61,168 bases of DNA from an uncultured Actinomycetes bacterium (GCA_903834145.1 CAILHY010000007.1:1-61168), one strand, 5' to 3'; shown: positions 16,344 through 29,844, counted from the first letter of the stretch. Program-made: numbers and translations. Notes: generated by a model not told the origin, from the sequence alone.

Positions 16344-17494
16344 GCTACGAGTTCCCTTCTCATGTGACTCAAGGATGGATTCTTACGTTCTTTTTCCAGC
16401 GCAATGAGTTCGGTGTAGTGGTTGAGTAATTGATTATTGACACTTTCCCAAGTTCGCGAAATTACCGAAGCACGAGCAATCTCTCGCATCTGCTCAAAAT
16501 CCGAACGCGCAATCATTGAGGTAAAAGCGCTAAGCATCTCCAATGGCTGGGCCGTATCAATGAGGTAGCCAGCATTTCCCTGTGCTACTAAATCAGTAGG
16601 CCCGCCAGTATTTGGGGCGATGACCGGTATGCCTGATGCGAGAGCTTCTTGAATGGATTGGCAAAATGTTTCGTGCTTGCCTGTATGCACAAAGATATCC
16701 AGCGATGCGTAGACCCTGGAGAGATCTTCTCCACCTTGAAAGCCTAGGAATATTGCGTTGGGAAGTTCGCGTTCTAGTTTTGAACGAGCTGGTCCTTCCC
16801 CAACAATTACCAATTGAACATCGGGGCGTTTATCAAGAACTGCTAAATCATCGATACGTTTTTCATTTGCTAATCTTCCGACGTATCCAACGATCTTCTT
16901 TTCAGAGTTCCCCTGCGTCCATTGTTTACGAAGTTCTTCGTTTCTGTGTGCCGGATTGAATCTCTCTGAATTTACACCGCGTTGCCATAAGTGCACATTT
17001 TTAACACCGCTTGATTCAAGATCGCGACATGACCATGAAGATGGGGCCAGTGTTCGGGAGGTTTGCATATGAATCTTGGCAACCCATTTTCTTAATTGCG
17101 AATGCGCAATAGTTAATCCGTAATGTCGAGCAAAACCGGCAATATCGGTTTGATAAACGGAGAGAGTTGGAATATCCATTCGCTTTGCGATCTTGGCAAC
17201 GTAGGATCCCAGAAAGATTGGAGAGGCCAAGTGAATTACATCGGGGCAAAAACCTTCAAGGAGCGGCTCGAGGGTTTTTTGGGGAAGTGCTACTGGAATG
17301 AGCCCCTTCATCGCCAGGCTTGGAATTCTTTTTATGCGAAAACCCGCATACCGTGAAGGGCCATCCGTACTCTCTGGTGCAATAACAAGTGCTTCATGAC
17401 CCTGGGCAGATAAGTATTCAAGTATGCGCAGTACAGAATTAGTGACCCCATTGACTTGGGGAAGAAACGATTCGGTAACGATCGCAACCTTCAT
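16340..17494 (-). CDS. GT4-family glycosyltransferase, MgtA/PimB-like
   Basis: The 384-residue protein begins MKVAIVTESFLPQVNGVTNSV, the pattern typical of actinobacterial alpha-mannosyltransferases acting on lipid acceptors. The donor domain shows GYVGRLANEKRIDDL, VIVGEGPARSKLE and the E-x7-E motif in HETFCQSIQEALASGIPVIAP. It is the first gene of a three-gene leftward unit with a second GT4 and the SGNH hydrolase. GDP-mannose as donor is probable from the family but is not proven by the sequence. Confidence 0.85.
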   Translation of the reverse strand: MKVAIVTESFLPQVNGVTNSVLRILEYLSAQGHEALVIAPESTDGPSRYAGFRIKRIPSLAMKGLIPVALPQKTLEPLLEGFCPDVIHLASPIFLGSYVAKIAKRMDIPTLSVYQTDIAGFARHYGLTIAHSQLRKWVAKIHMQTSRTLAPSSWSCRDLESSGVKNVHLWQRGVNSERFNPAHRNEELRKQWTQGNSEKKIVGYVGRLANEKRIDDLAVLDKRPDVQLVIVGEGPARSKLERELPNAIFLGFQGGEDLSRVYASLDIFVHTGKHETFCQSIQEALASGIPVIAPNTGGPTDLVAQGNAGYLIDTAQPLEMLSAFTSMIARSDFEQMREIARASVISRTWESVNNQLLNHYTELIALEKERKNPSLSHMRRELVA

Positions 17495-17518
17495 GGCTGG
17501 AGAGTGAAGTATCCAAGA

Positions 17519-17541
17519 AACCTCAATGGGAGGTTGAGGTT
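17519..17541. promoter_or_regulatory. 8-bp inverted repeat in a divergent promoter region
   Basis: AACCTCAA (17519-17526) and TTGAGGTT (17534-17541) are perfect inverted arms with a 7-nt spacer. They lie in the 122-bp gap between the leftward glycosyltransferase unit and rightward etfB, so an operator role is possible. Confidence 0.4.
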
Positions 17542-17616
17542 ACGTGTCGGCAAAGCAGAGATGAAGATCCGACGAGGCGCTTTGTTCCATGCGGTACCGA
17601 GAAGTAACATCTGAGC

Positions 17617-18402
17617 ATGAAGATTGCGGTCTGTGTAAAGCAAGTGCCCGACTCTTGGGCCCAAAAAACGATGATCAACGGATTGCTCGATCGAGAAGGT
17701 GTCGACGCGGTTCTCAATGATCTAGATGAGTACGCCGTAGAGGAAGCTCTGCGCATCGTTGAAGCTCACGGTGGCAATGGAGAAGGTGGCGCTCACACCA
17801 TCACCTTGATTTCAATGGGACCCGCGCGCGCAACTGATGCGGTTCGCAAAGGACTTTCCATGGGAGCCGATAGCGCAATCATCATCACCGATGATGCACT
17901 CATTGGAAGCGATGCACTCGGTACATCAAAAGTTTTAGCCACAGTAATTGCCGATCAAAAGTTTGACTTAGTTCTGTGTGGCACCGAATCAACGGATGCA
18001 CGCATGAGCGTCGTGCCTGCAATGTTGGCGCAACGATTGGGCTGGGCACAATTAACTTTTGCTGGTTCCGTAATCGTTACTCCCGATGATTCAACTGTGA
18101 CGATCACTCGGGAAACGGAAGCAGGAGTTGACACTATGAAGGCGCAATTTCCATGTGTGATCAGCGTGATCGAAAAGATTAATGAACCCCGCTACCCCTC
18201 ATTCAAGGGAATTATGGCGGCGAAGAAAAAGCCGATGGCAGTGCATTCACTTTCAGAAATTGGCTTAGGCAAACAAGATTCATGGAGCGCGGTGGTTGAT
18301 GCCACGCCACGTGCAGCCAAAGCGGCGGGAGTTAAAGTTGTTGACGATGGAGCCGGCGGAGAAGCCCTCCTGAATTTCCTAGTAGAAAAGAAATTCGCAT
18401 GA
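17617..18402 (+). CDS. etfB: Electron transfer flavoprotein beta subunit
   Basis: This 261-residue protein starts MKIAVCVKQVPD, the family signature. LNDLDEYAVEEALR, LISMGPARATDAVRKGLSMGADSA and LCGTESTDARMSVVPAMLAQRLG follow in order. With the alpha subunit it accepts electrons from acyl-CoA or other dehydrogenases and passes them to the quinone pool. It overlaps etfA by 4 bp. The matching ETF:quinone oxidoreductase is not in the window. Confidence 0.95.
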   Translation: MKIAVCVKQVPDSWAQKTMINGLLDREGVDAVLNDLDEYAVEEALRIVEAHGGNGEGGAHTITLISMGPARATDAVRKGLSMGADSAIIITDDALIGSDALGTSKVLATVIADQKFDLVLCGTESTDARMSVVPAMLAQRLGWAQLTFAGSVIVTPDDSTVTITRETEAGVDTMKAQFPCVISVIEKINEPRYPSFKGIMAAKKKPMAVHSLSEIGLGKQDSWSAVVDATPRAAKAAGVKVVDDGAGGEALLNFLVEKKFA

Positions 18403-19352
18403 GTCAGGTATTGATACTCGCAGAATTTTCCGCCGATGGCGTGGCAAAGACTGTTGCTGAACTCGCCACCGCTGGTGCACGTGTCGGATCCGTTACCGCA
18501 CTTGTCCTTGCGGCCCCGGGCAAAGGCGGCGCGCTCGCCGGGCTTATTACCAGTGGGCCCATTGCAGAAGTGGTTGTCATCGAAAGTGATGCTTTTGAAA
18601 AGTATTCGGTTGCTGCCGCCTCTGACGCAGTTGCGCAAGTTATTACTGCAAGAGCGGCCGATGCATTTCTCGTTGCTTCCAGTGCTTACGGCAAGGAAGT
18701 TGCTGCACGTGTTGCTGTGCAGATTGAGTCAGGTCTTATTACTGATGCAGTAGATGTTGGCGCAGATCTCACTGCAACTCAATTAGTTTTTGGTGGATCA
18801 ACAACGGTGCATTCTCGCGTCAGTCACGGTTGCGCAGTCATAACGCTTCGACCAAATTCAATAACTCCAGATCTTGTTGCGGCTTCACCATCCATAACAA
18901 CTGGCGCTTTTGAAATGAGCGCGAGTGCACAATTGGCACAGGTAATTTCACGCGCCCCTTATGTAAAAGGCGGTCGACCAGAGCTGACGGAAGCCCAAAT
19001 CATTGTTTCAGGGGGCCGTGGCACTGATGGCAATTTTGCCGTTGTTGAAGCGTTCGCGGACTCCTTAGGCGCCGCGGTCGGTGCTTCACGTGCAGCCACA
19101 GATGCAGGTTGGTATCCACACTCACTTCAAGTCGGCCAAACTGGAAAAACGGTGAGCCCTCAGCTCTATGTCGCATGCGGAATTTCAGGGGCCATTCAAC
19201 ATCGCGCCGGAATGCAAACGAGCAAGTTGATTGTGGCAATCAATAAAGATCCTGACGCGCCGATCTTTGAAATCGCAGATTTTGGCGTAATAGGAGACCT
19301 TTTTGCCGTGCTACCCAAGGCCACGGAAGGCGTGCAAGCGCGCAAGTCCTAG
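18399..19352 (+). CDS. etfA: Electron transfer flavoprotein alpha subunit
   Basis: This 317-residue FAD-binding subunit has the C-terminal FAD domain [63 protein letters not shown] and [22 protein letters not shown]. The N-terminal half pairs with EtfB. It forms an operon with etfB by ATGA overlap. The cysteine desulfurase gene starts 10 bp after its stop. Confidence 0.95.
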   Translation: MSQVLILAEFSADGVAKTVAELATAGARVGSVTALVLAAPGKGGALAGLITSGPIAEVVVIESDAFEKYSVAAASDAVAQVITARAADAFLVASSAYGKEVAARVAVQIESGLITDAVDVGADLTATQLVFGGSTTVHSRVSHGCAVITLRPNSITPDLVAASPSITTGAFEMSASAQLAQVISRAPYVKGGRPELTEAQIIVSGGRGTDGNFAVVEAFADSLGAAVGASRAATDAGWYPHSLQVGQTGKTVSPQLYVACGISGAIQHRAGMQTSKLIVAINKDPDAPIFEIADFGVIGDLFAVLPKATEGVQARKS

Positions 19353-19362
19353 ACTTGGCTCC

Positions 19363-20501
19363 ATGGCCATCTATCTCGATCACGCAGCAACCACTCCAAT
19401 GGTTGATGCGGCTATCGCTGCAATGACGGCTCAAATGGCTCAGTTGGGCAACCCATCAAGTCTTCACGCCCCTGGGCGAGCATCACGAAAAGCCATTGAG
19501 CAAGCCCGCGAGTCATTAGCGTTGCATATCGGATGCGTTCCCAGTGAAATCATTTTTACAGCATCTGGAACAGAGGCAAACAACACCGCATTAAAAGGTT
19601 TGTATTGGAAAGGCAAAAGTGTTGGCCGCAATGTGATCGTGATATCTGCGATCGAGCACCATGCGATTCTTGATCCTGCGCAATGGTTGGCAGAACACGA
19701 AGGCGCCGAGATTGTTTCGATTGGCGTGACAAGTAATGGTGTACTTGATTTTTCTCAATTGGAGCAACTTCTTAAAGATCGCGCAGATGAAATTGCAGTA
19801 ATTTCTGTAATGCACTCAAATAATGAAACAGGCGCGCTCCAGCCCATCACTGAAATAGTGGCCTTGGCAAGTGCGCATTCGATCCCTGTCCACTCTGACG
19901 CGGTACAAAGTTTTAAAAAGGTGCCCTTATCTTTCTCAACTCTTGGACTCACGGCACTCTCACTCAGTGCACACAAGATAGGTGGCCCGCTCGGAATCGG
20001 AATTCTTGTTCTCAAACGTGGACTTGAAATTCCGGCGCTTTTGCATGGCGGGGGACAAGAGCGCGAAATTCGTAGCGGAACTCTGAACGCGCCAGCCATT
20101 GTGGGATGTGCCGCAGCCGCAGATGGCGACTACCCAGGTGAACACGTTCGTGAAATGCGCAACCTGCTGGCTCAGGGAATAGTTCACGTAATTCCAGATG
20201 CGTACATAAACGGAGCATCGGAAACACTTCCGGGCATCGTCAATGCTACTTTTCCTGGTACAGAAAGTGACACGCTACTTTTGCTTTTGGATGCGCAAGG
20301 CATTGCAGCATCAACGGGGTCGGCATGCAGCGCGGGAGTGCAACGTCCAAGTCATGTGCTCCTTGCCATGGGTCATAGCGATAAGAGCGCACGTTCAAGT
20401 TTGCGCTTTTCGTTAGGGTCAACAACATCGACCAGTGATGTGACCTCAGTGTTAAACGCACTTCCAGGAGTAATAGAGCGCGCTAGAGCGGCCAATCTTC
20501 G

Positions 20502-20505
<4 letters not shown>
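19363..20505 (+). CDS. Cysteine desulfurase (NifS/IscS family)
   Basis: This 380-residue PLP enzyme removes sulfur from cysteine for thiolation and Fe-S assembly. YLDHAATTPMV is the typical start, SLSAHKIGGPLGIG holds the PLP lysine, and STGSACSAGVQ carries the catalytic loop cysteine. The ATG at 19363 is preferred; a longer in-frame start at 19303 would overlap etfA by 50 bp and adds residues unlike the family. It overlaps mnmA by 4 bp, so it probably supplies the sulfur for tRNA thiolation. Confidence 0.95.
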
Positions 20506-23596
<3,091 letters not shown>

Positions 23597-23610
23597 GGTA
23601 GGCTCTGCAC

Positions 23611-23733
23611 ATGATTTCCATCGCCGGTGAAGTAGTTCGCAAGTTACCTGCCCCTCCAGTTTTCTTTGGATTATTCGCATTCGGACTGCTCAGCGTCCTG
23701 TTGTACGTGGTTCTGCGACTCGACCGGGATTAA
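23611..23733 (+). CDS. Small membrane protein, 40 residues
   Basis: An ATG at 23611 opens a 40-codon frame: MISIAGEVVRKLPAPPVFFG, then a hydrophobic span FGLFAFGLLSVLLYVVL and the charged end RLDRD. GAGGTAGG lies about 8 nt upstream. It fills the gap between ligA and nadD exactly. One transmembrane helix with the N-terminal stretch outside or inside is expected. Small membrane proteins with a proline-rich start and a charged end occur beside nadD in other actinobacteria as far as I recall, but I assign no function. Confidence 0.7.
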   Translation: MISIAGEVVRKLPAPPVFFGLFAFGLLSVLLYVVLRLDRD

Positions 23734-23757
23734 TTGTCTGATCATTTGTCGGCGCAT

Positions 23758-24312
23758 ATGAGGCTCGGTTTATTTGGTGGGACTTTTGACCCAATTCACC
23801 AGGGCCATATCCACCTTATTCAACAAATTCTTGATCGAAATATGGTTGATGAAGTACTTGTTGTGCCGGCCGGCAACCCGTGGATGAGAAGTGATGGTCC
23901 CATTGCCTCGGCTATGGATCGTTTAGCAATGGTTGAACTGGCTCTTTCCGATTTACCGGCGCGGGTGAAATCACGAGTAGGGGTGTGTGAATGTGAGGTC
24001 CGCCGATCTGGACCCACCTACACGATTGATACCGTGGAGGAGTTGTACGGTTCTCGGCCAGATGTAGCAATTGTCATAATTCTCGGCAGCGATGCCGCGG
24101 CACAAATAGATAAGTGGCATCGAAGTGCAGAACTTCGAAATCTTGTCGAAGTATTGATTATCGCGCGCGATGGGGAGGGTCTAGATATCGATGCACTGGA
24201 TCTTTCTTCAACGAAAGTACGACAAGAATTACTCACCCATCACAGCGTTACCGGCGATATTCCTGCCAACGTTTTGACCTATATCAAGGAGCACAACTTA
24301 TATGCCAGCTAG
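23758..24312 (+). CDS. nadD: Nicotinate-nucleotide adenylyltransferase
   Basis: This 184-residue enzyme makes deamido-NAD from nicotinate mononucleotide and ATP. GLFGGTFDPIHQGHIHL is the nucleotidyltransferase GxFxPxHxGH motif and DLSSTKVRQEL the C-terminal SSTxIR motif. The ATG at 23758 fits the family start; a TTG at 23734 immediately after the small membrane gene would add 8 residues. It overlaps rsfS by 11 bp. Confidence 0.94.
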   Translation: MRLGLFGGTFDPIHQGHIHLIQQILDRNMVDEVLVVPAGNPWMRSDGPIASAMDRLAMVELALSDLPARVKSRVGVCECEVRRSGPTYTIDTVEELYGSRPDVAIVIILGSDAAAQIDKWHRSAELRNLVEVLIIARDGEGLDIDALDLSSTKVRQELLTHHSVTGDIPANVLTYIKEHNLYAS

Positions 24313-24676
24313 CAAAGCAGTTATCGCAAGTACTCAAATTGCCGCACGAGCAGTGTTGGAGAAAATGGGGCGCGATCTCATTGCCATTGATCTCTCTGAT
24401 CAGTTAGTGCTCTCTGAGGTCTTCTTGATCGCAAGCGGCGCCAATGTTCCCCAGGTCAGCGCAATCGCCGATGAGGTGGAGCGTCAAATGACACTCGCTG
24501 GTCAAAAGCCAACGCGCCGCGAAAATGGTGCCGAGTGGGTCCTGATCGATTACAGCGACCTCGTTGTACATATTCAAAGTGATGAATTGCGTCGTTATTA
24601 CATGTTGGATCGTCTCTGGAATGATTGCCCTACCATCGCACTCGATGCCGTAGCGGAAGAGAAAGCACGTGGCTAA
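24302..24676 (+). CDS. rsfS: Ribosomal silencing factor RsfS
   Basis: This 124-residue protein binds uL14 of the large subunit and blocks subunit joining when nutrients are short. DLSDQLVLSEVFLIASGANVPQVSAIADEVE, GAEWVLIDYSDLVVHIQ and YMLDRLWNDCP are the family blocks in order. The placement between nadD and a histidine phosphatase gene, with overlaps on both sides, is the usual actinobacterial arrangement. Confidence 0.95.
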   Translation: MPASKAVIASTQIAARAVLEKMGRDLIAIDLSDQLVLSEVFLIASGANVPQVSAIADEVERQMTLAGQKPTRRENGAEWVLIDYSDLVVHIQSDELRRYYMLDRLWNDCPTIALDAVAEEKARG

Positions 24677-25331
24677 TACACAACGCATTGTCCTTTGGCG
24701 TCATGGTCAAACAGATTGGAACGTGATCAACCGATTCCAGGGCCACTCAGATATTCCCCTCAACGAAGTTGGTGTCTATCAGGCACAACGCGCCGCCCAA
24801 CTCTTGGCAGGAATGAAACCCACGGCAATTATTTCTAGTGATCTCTCTCGTGCACGTGACACTGCGCAATCACTTGCTGATCTTGTTCACTTACCTGTCT
24901 CCACCGATATCGATTTGCGTGAAACGAACGGTGGCATGTGGGAGGGTAAAACCGGTAAAGAAAATCGTGCAGAGGATTTCGCAAACTTTGTTCGCTGGAT
25001 TGATGGAGATGACAATCCCGCAGGAACAATCGGGGAGCGACGCACCGAAGTTGCCGATCGCGCTGTGGGTGCAATTAATCGCGCACTGGCACAAGGCGGG
25101 GAAAATCAATTATTAATCGTGGCAACACATGGCGGCACTGCCCGATGTGTTTTAGGAAAATTGCTAGAGCTACCGCAATCACATTGGGGAGTACTGGGCG
25201 GTCTTTCTAACGCGGCTTGGTCTGTTTTGGCACTGGGGCCACGGGGTTGGCATTTGGTCGAACACAATGCCGGATCTATCCCAGAGCCGATTTACGGAGA
25301 GGAAAGTGGGGCTGAGCCCAACCTTCGATGA
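24669..25331 (+). CDS. Histidine phosphatase family protein (phosphoglycerate mutase-like)
   Basis: This 220-residue protein begins with LWRHGQTDWNVINRFQGHSDIPLN; the RHG histidine is the phospho-acceptor. SSDLSRARDTAQ, LRETNGGMWEG and VATHGGTARCVLG (second catalytic histidine) complete the active site. In mycobacteria the gene at this place encodes glucosyl-3-phosphoglycerate phosphatase (GpgP). That role is possible here but not shown. It overlaps rsfS by 8 bp and kup by 4 bp. Confidence 0.88.
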   Translation: MANTQRIVLWRHGQTDWNVINRFQGHSDIPLNEVGVYQAQRAAQLLAGMKPTAIISSDLSRARDTAQSLADLVHLPVSTDIDLRETNGGMWEGKTGKENRAEDFANFVRWIDGDDNPAGTIGERRTEVADRAVGAINRALAQGGENQLLIVATHGGTARCVLGKLLELPQSHWGVLGGLSNAAWSVLALGPRGWHLVEHNAGSIPEPIYGEESGAEPNLR

Positions 25332-27190
25332 AGAAATCAAAGAGCCCCGCAGCTTTTGCAGCACTCACAATAGGATCGCTCGGTGTGGTCTTTGGCGACA
25401 TCGGTACTAGCCCTATTTATGCATTTCGCCAGTCGCTAGATTCCTCGGGGACTACGGCCTACGACATTTTTGGAGTTGTATCGCTGATTTTTTGGTCCTT
25501 GATGCTTGTTGTATCGCTGAAGTATTTAACTTTCGTACTCAGAGCCGATAACAATGGCGAAGGTGGGATCTTGGCGCTTTTTGCCTTGTTGCCCTGGAGA
25601 ATCAAGAACGCGCAAACTGGCGCACGGTATGGATTCCTTATTTTGCTTATGCTTGGAACTGCACTTCTATTTGGTGATGGAATTTTAACTCCCGCGATAT
25701 CTGTTCTTTCTGCGACGGAGGGTTTAGGAACAATCGATCCACGATTTATTCATTTATCAGTACCTATCACGGTTGCAATTTTGGTGGTTTTATTTGGGGC
25801 TCAATACAAGGGCTCGGGAAGCATTGGCCGACTCTTTGGACCGATCATCTTGGTCTGGTTCGCAACGATTGGATATTTAGGATTTCGAAAAGTTCAGGAG
25901 ATGCCACATGTCGTTAAGGCGCTCTCACCTTATTACGCAGCGGAGTATGTCGGCCATCATGGCCTCCACACTTTTGTTATTTTATCGTCGGTAATTCTGG
26001 CAATTACTGGCGCAGAAGCGCTCTACGCCGACCTTGGTCACTTTGGAAAGACACCGATTCGAGTGAGCTGGTATCTGGTAGTGGCGCCGACATTGATTCT
26101 CAATTACTTAGGGCAAGCTGTCGTTGCACTTCAGAATCCAGATACCAAGGGTAATCTTTTCTTTGACCTTGCTCCGACAAAATCTTGGACATTATTCCTC
26201 GTCCTCATAGCAACTGCAGCGACAGTCATTGCCTCGCAAGCCCTGATAACCGGTGTTGCATCGCTTTCGCGCCAAGCAGTAAAACTTGGGCTCTTTCCGC
26301 GTTTGAAGATCGTTCACACCAGTGAAGATTTAGAAGGTCAGATTTATGTCCCGGCGATCAATCTTCTCGTTGGCATTGGATCTATTTTTCTCGTCATTAA
26401 CTTTAGAAGTTCGAATGCGCTAGCAAATGCCTATTCGTTCGCTATATCGGGCACGATGCTTGTTACAACCCTTGCCTTTGGATTCGTGGCCAAAGAGAAG
26501 CTCAAATGGAATAAGGGCGCACTCATTATTACGTTGCCTTTGCTTCTTGCAATCGATCTTGCTTTCTTTTTAGCCACCGTAACGAAAATTATTAAGGGCG
26601 CCTGGGTTCCACTCGTAATTGCTCTCGCTATTACTTATTTAATGTGGACCTGGCGCAGAGGACAAAGAGCCCTCTCGGTGGCACTTTCAGATTCTGTATT
26701 GGGATGGGAAGAGGTGGAAGCTTTAATCGAAAGTAATTCCATCTCCGTAATTCCTGATACCGGCGTATACCTTTCCTCCACGGCTCATCAAGTACCTCAA
26801 GCACTTGCATCGCAGATTCATAATTTACATTCAATTCCCTCCAACATCGTTGTCGTGGAAGTAATTACGGGTGACATTCCTTTCGTGAGCGCACCGCCAC
26901 GGGTGAAACAAATAAATTCTCGAGTTATAGAGGTAATTATTTGGGTCGGATTCAAACAAGAGCTCAAGGTTTCTAAGATTCTGGCAGAGAAGGTTTTGAC
27001 TCCAGAAATTGAAGCTCGTTGCACCTACTACCTTTCAGATAGAAAGTTCGTTGAATCTCATGGTGGGGCTTTGAGAGGTCTCTCTGAGCGAACTTTTGCA
27101 CTCTTGCATCGTAATTCTGCGACAGCCTCTGATTACTTTGGTTTGCCGGATAACCGCGTGATTTCCCTAGGCACTCGGATGGATGTTTAG
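25328..27190 (+). CDS. kup: KUP-family potassium transporter
   Basis: This 620-residue membrane protein has about twelve transmembrane helices in the first 440 residues and a cytoplasmic C-terminal part. GVVFGDIGTSPIYAFRQS is the KUP signature, with YADLGHFGKTPIR, NYLGQAVVALQNPDTKGN and SLSRQAVKLGLFPRLKIVHTSEDLEGQIYVP further on. It imports K+ with protons. The ATG overlaps the phosphatase stop by 4 bp, and the gene ends about 100 bp before tRNA-Ala. Confidence 0.95.
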   Translation: MKKSKSPAAFAALTIGSLGVVFGDIGTSPIYAFRQSLDSSGTTAYDIFGVVSLIFWSLMLVVSLKYLTFVLRADNNGEGGILALFALLPWRIKNAQTGARYGFLILLMLGTALLFGDGILTPAISVLSATEGLGTIDPRFIHLSVPITVAILVVLFGAQYKGSGSIGRLFGPIILVWFATIGYLGFRKVQEMPHVVKALSPYYAAEYVGHHGLHTFVILSSVILAITGAEALYADLGHFGKTPIRVSWYLVVAPTLILNYLGQAVVALQNPDTKGNLFFDLAPTKSWTLFLVLIATAATVIASQALITGVASLSRQAVKLGLFPRLKIVHTSEDLEGQIYVPAINLLVGIGSIFLVINFRSSNALANAYSFAISGTMLVTTLAFGFVAKEKLKWNKGALIITLPLLLAIDLAFFLATVTKIIKGAWVPLVIALAITYLMWTWRRGQRALSVALSDSVLGWEEVEALIESNSISVIPDTGVYLSSTAHQVPQALASQIHNLHSIPSNIVVVEVITGDIPFVSAPPRVKQINSRVIEVIIWVGFKQELKVSKILAEKVLTPEIEARCTYYLSDRKFVESHGGALRGLSERTFALLHRNSATASDYFGLPDNRVISLGTRMDV

Positions 27191-27289
27191 CCCCCATCAC
27201 TCTGCCCGAGCCCTCTGGAAATTGTGTCCGAAGTACCGTGATGGGGTAATCTCTCGCTGAAGATTCCCACCATGGGTTTTTGAAAGTTC

Positions 27290-27362
27290 GGGGCTGTGGC
27301 GCAGCTGGTAGCGCACCTGCATGGCATGCAGGGGGTCAGGGGTTCAAATCCCCTCAGCTCCA
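27290..27362 (+). tRNA. tRNA-Ala (GGC)
   Basis: The full cloverleaf can be drawn. The acceptor GGGGCTG pairs with CAGCTCC (one G-T), the D stem is GCGC/GCGC, the anticodon stem CCTGC/GCAGG with loop ATGGCAT gives anticodon GGC, and the T arm is AGGGG-TTCAAAT-CCCCT. The discriminator base is A and CCA is not encoded. The leuS start codon follows after one base. Confidence 0.97.
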
Positions 27363-27363
27363 C

Positions 27364-29844
27364 GTGGAAAATGAGCGTGAACATGCGGCGTACGACATTG
27401 TCCATGTGCAGGAAAAATGGCTCCCAATCTGGGATGAGATAGCCCCGTTCAAAAGTGGTCGAGCCGATGATCCCCGCCCTAAGAAATATGTCCTGGATAT
27501 GTTTCCCTATCCTTCCGGTGATTTACATATGGGCCATGCCGAGGCATACGCACTCGGTGATGTGATTGCTCGATATTGGGTTCAAAAAGGTTTCAATGTC
27601 ATGCACCCCATTGGTTGGGATGCATTTGGTTTGCCAGCAGAGAACGCTGCGATCAAACGCAATATCGATCCTGCGATCTGGACCTATGAAAATATCGCTG
27701 TACAAAAAGCATCGATGCGCCGATATGCATGTTCCTTTGATTGGGATCGCACATTCAATACCTGCGATCCAGAGTATTACCGGTGGAATCAGTGGCTCTT
27801 CATTCAAATGTTCGAGCGCGGTCTTGCCTATCGCAAAGCCTCCAAAGTTAATTGGTGTCCTTCTTGCCAAACTGTTTTAGCAAACGAGCAAGTAGTTGCA
27901 GGTCTATGCGAGCGTTGCGATACAGCAGTCACAAAGAAGAAATTGACGCAGTGGTATTTCAAGATCACTGACTATGCAGATCGCTTGCTTGATGACATGT
28001 CCGAACTCGAAGGCCAGTGGCCAGAGAAAGTTTTGACAATGCAGCGCAACTGGATCGGCCGATCAACCGGTGCCAACGTTGATTTCCAAATTGAAGGCCG
28101 CGATGAGCCCGTCACTATTTACACCACACGCCCTGACACTTTATATGGCGCAACATTCTTTGTTGTTGCAGCAGATAGCGACTTAGCTGCCGAACTGGCA
28201 CAAGGAACAGCAGTGGAATCCCAGTTCAATACCTACCTTGAAAAGATTAAGGCCGATAGCGATATTGATCGCATGGCAACGGATCGACCCAAAAGCGGCG
28301 TCTTCCTAGAGCGCTATGCGATTAATCCAGTCAATGGCGAGAAGTTACAAATTTGGGCAAGTGATTATGTCTTGGCCGATTACGGAACGGGTGCCATCAT
28401 GGCGGTGCCTGCTCATGATCAGCGCGATCTAGATTTCGCGATTGCAATGCAATTGCCTGTGCGCGTTGTTGTTGAGACGGGCGAGGAAGATCCTGCGGTG
28501 AGTGGGATTGCAACCGCAGGAGATGGCGCGCTTATTAACTCTGGCCCACTCAATGGCAAATCAAAAACAGATGCTATTGCATTCATTAGCGCCCAACTCG
28601 AAAAAGATGGCCTAGGAAAAGCCGCTCGCAACTATCGCCTGCGCGATTGGCTTATTTCTCGCCAACGTTATTGGGGCACTCCAATTCCAATTATTCATTG
28701 CCCATCCTGTGGCGATGTTGCTGCTCCCCTTGATACTTTGCCGGTGAAATTGCCTGATGCTGCAGGGCTTGATCTCAAACCTAAAGGAACTTCGCCCCTT
28801 GGCGCTGCAACCGATTGGGTAAATGTCCCATGTCCAAAGTGCGGGGCACCATCCCTTCGCGATACAGACACTATGGATACATTTGTGGATTCATCCTGGT
28901 ATTTCTTGCGCTATCCCAACAACACCGATCACACCCAAGCCTTTAGTCGCGAAAGCGTAGATACATGGTTGCCTGTTGACCAGTACGTTGGCGGAGTAAC
29001 CCACGCGATTTTGCACCTTCTTTATAGTCGCTTCTTCACCAAGGTTTTGTTCGATATGCAGATGCTCTCTTTTAACGAACCATTTACGCGTTTACTCAAT
29101 CAAGGCATGGTCGTCATGGATGGCTCAGCAATGAGTAAGAGTCGTGGAAATTTGGTTCGCCTCTCCGACGAATTAGCAGTGCATGGAGTCGATGCGATTC
29201 GCCTGTCGATGGTTTTCTCCGGCCCACCTGAGGATGATGTGGATTGGTCGGATGTTTCACCTTCGGGTTCAGTCAAGTTCTTGTCGCGCGCATGGCGTCT
29301 CTCAGGAGACATCACTAGCGCTCCCGGCGTTGATTTTTCACAAGGTGAGATCAGTCTTCGCAAAGTGACTCATAAAGCCCTTCACGATGCTGGGGTTGCA
29401 GTTGAAACATTCCGTTTCAATGTTGCTGTTGCTCGAATTATGGAATTAGTTAATGCCACTCGCAAAGCAATTGATTCAGGGTGTGGCCCGGCAGATCCTG
29501 CTGCGCGCGAGGCCGTAGAGGCGATTGCCATCATGCTCTCACTCGTTGCCCCGTACACCGCCGAGGAAATGTGGGAGCGCTTGGGACATCAACCTGCCAT
29601 TGCACTTGCTGGTTGGCCAGTGGTTGATGAAGCACTCCTTGTTGCTGATTCGGTAATTGCCATTGTGCAGATCAACGGAAAGATCAAAGAGCGCCTTGAA
29701 GTTTCGCCAACTATTTCTGATGCAGATCTTGAAGCGATGGCAATGTCTCACTCAACAATCGTCGCTGATCTGACAGGTACAACAATTGCCAAGATCATTA
29801 CTCGTGCCCCCAAGCTCGTTAACATCGTTGTAGCTGGGCAGTAG
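27364..29844 (+). CDS. leuS: Leucyl-tRNA synthetase
   Basis: This 826-residue class I synthetase charges tRNA-Leu. [17 protein letters not shown] holds the HIGH-type motif, [12 protein letters not shown] the KMSKS-type motif, and the CP1 editing domain ([29 protein letters not shown]) is complete. [14 protein letters not shown] and C..C pairs form the zinc domain. The GTG at 27364 is the first possible start after the tRNA; the reading frame is open further upstream through the tRNA gene. The ribosome site would fall inside the tRNA 3' half, so translation may depend on tRNA processing. Confidence 0.95.
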   Translation: MENEREHAAYDIVHVQEKWLPIWDEIAPFKSGRADDPRPKKYVLDMFPYPSGDLHMGHAEAYALGDVIARYWVQKGFNVMHPIGWDAFGLPAENAAIKRNIDPAIWTYENIAVQKASMRRYACSFDWDRTFNTCDPEYYRWNQWLFIQMFERGLAYRKASKVNWCPSCQTVLANEQVVAGLCERCDTAVTKKKLTQWYFKITDYADRLLDDMSELEGQWPEKVLTMQRNWIGRSTGANVDFQIEGRDEPVTIYTTRPDTLYGATFFVVAADSDLAAELAQGTAVESQFNTYLEKIKADSDIDRMATDRPKSGVFLERYAINPVNGEKLQIWASDYVLADYGTGAIMAVPAHDQRDLDFAIAMQLPVRVVVETGEEDPAVSGIATAGDGALINSGPLNGKSKTDAIAFISAQLEKDGLGKAARNYRLRDWLISRQRYWGTPIPIIHCPSCGDVAAPLDTLPVKLPDAAGLDLKPKGTSPLGAATDWVNVPCPKCGAPSLRDTDTMDTFVDSSWYFLRYPNNTDHTQAFSRESVDTWLPVDQYVGGVTHAILHLLYSRFFTKVLFDMQMLSFNEPFTRLLNQGMVVMDGSAMSKSRGNLVRLSDELAVHGVDAIRLSMVFSGPPEDDVDWSDVSPSGSVKFLSRAWRLSGDITSAPGVDFSQGEISLRKVTHKALHDAGVAVETFRFNVAVARIMELVNATRKAIDSGCGPADPAAREAVEAIAIMLSLVAPYTAEEMWERLGHQPAIALAGWPVVDEALLVADSVIAIVQINGKIKERLEVSPTISDADLEAMAMSHSTIVADLTGTTIAKIITRAPKLVNIVVAGQ

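Noticed and set aside
27191-27289. T-box or other leader RNA for leuS
   Set aside because: The short stretch before leuS is taken up by tRNA-Ala, and no specifier stem or antiterminator is visible.
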